Assembly (NCBI RefSeq): GCF_030653815.1
Contig: NZ_JAURYQ010000044.1
Location: 43,965-107,964 of the forward strand
DNA from: Rhodoferax sp.
Lineage (GTDB): Bacteria > Pseudomonadota > Gammaproteobacteria > Burkholderiales > Burkholderiaceae_C
Length of the DNA stretch: 64,000 bases
Direction: 5' to 3'
How positions within the stretch are numbered: position 1 is the stretch's first letter; each line of letters opens with the position of its first letter. Position numbers and translations under genes: made by a program. The notes beneath the pieces were generated by a model. That model ran no database searches, had not been told where the DNA came from, and saw only the letters and a program-made list of their open reading frames with translations. Of this stretch, positions 63,866-64,000 are shown in pieces.

Positions 63866-64000
63866 TGAATCGCCCCGGGTTTCGTGGAGGCCAGTTGGTT
63901 AAAGTCAGACCGTGTTTTCGGTCTTCTCGGCGAGTTGCCGATAGTAGTTTGCCTCAGCCTCGGCCGGTGGAATATACCCAATCGGCTCCAGCAGTCGGAT
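63866..64000. mobile_element. End of an IS3-family insertion sequence (runs off the window)
   Basis: The stretch TGAATCGCCCCGGGTTTCGT from 63866, continuing GGAGGCC, matches the terminal inverted repeat style of the IS51-like group of IS3 elements (TGAACCGCCCCGG...). A transposase C-terminus reads inward from it on the minus strand. Only one end is inside the window; the other end and target duplication cannot be seen. Confidence 0.8.
63905..64000 (-). CDS. IS3-family transposase OrfB, C-terminal end only
   Basis: The last 31 residues of an IS3-type integrase: IRLLEPIGYIPPAEAEANYY followed by RQLAEKTENTV and TGA. The text GYIPPAEAEANYY is highly typical of the C-terminus of OrfB in IS3 elements. 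The rest of the catalytic DDE domain lies beyond the right edge, so activity cannot be judged. It is 38 bp inside the element end. Confidence 0.88.
   Translation of the reverse strand: MRLLEPIGYIPPAEAEANYYRQLAEKTENTV

Overview
The window reads as chromosomal DNA of a betaproteobacterium, most likely order Burkholderiales, family Comamonadaceae (Rhodoferax/Polaromonas-like). The basis is the high GC content, the protein styles, the TctC/Bug receptors, the recJ neighbourhood, and the ftsK-lolA / rarA, trpS and rpmB-rpmG genes. This is an inference from sequence style, not from a search. There are no rRNA genes, CRISPR arrays or intact prophages.

Layout. 0-2.6 kb: livH-livM-livG of a branched-chain amino acid ABC importer (livG cut by the left edge). 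2.8-12.9 kb: rarA, lolA and ftsK on the minus strand, with an opposite-strand module inserted between rarA and lolA. That module is an octaheme c-type cytochrome whose fourth heme site is CXXCK (octaheme nitrite reductase type), followed by a CcmF/NrfE-like heme lyase and a CcmI/NrfG-like TPR protein. trxB diverges from ftsK. 13.3-16.3 kb: rpmB-rpmG, a fatty acid desaturase and an RsmB-type RNA methyltransferase. 16.4-22 kb: a tripartite MacAB-like efflux operon with its own outer-membrane lipoprotein, then a two-domain hemerythrin. 22-28 kb: purN, yceH and a tripartite tricarboxylate (TTT) type uptake operon (tctB-tctA-eamA-SDR-tctC). 28-36.4 kb: a GspE/PilB-type ATPase with a spermidine-synthase-like protein, a MASE3-PAS-GGDEF-EAL signalling protein, tatD and a degenerate hemerythrin. 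35.7-45 kb: lolD-lolC/E, recJ, a PHP phosphatase, an EamA exporter, a YciO-like protein, an M50 protease, trpS and tRNA-Ser(CGA). 45.1-46.2 kb: decayed accessory debris (HNH and RhuM remnants) next to the tRNA.

46.3-63.2 kb: one long minus-strand block. In transcription order it is a TonB-dependent receptor, ornithine cyclodeaminase, M20 amidohydrolase, peptide ABC importer (binding protein, two permeases, fused double ATPase), amidase and an isonitrile-hydratase-type DJ-1/PfpI enzyme, followed by a separately promoted two-subunit NAD formate dehydrogenase. From the ABC permeases to the hydratase the genes overlap by 4 bp. The block can be read as uptake and breakdown of an isonitrile- or formamide-bearing, ornithine-containing compound: isonitrile to formamide, formamide to amine plus formate, formate to CO2 plus NADH, ornithine to proline. 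This is a hypothesis assembled from gene families and order.

63.2-64 kb: a deletion scar in which the promoter and signal-peptide start of a binding-protein gene are joined to the tail of a LivF-type ATPase gene, followed by one end of an IS3-family element that runs off the right edge.
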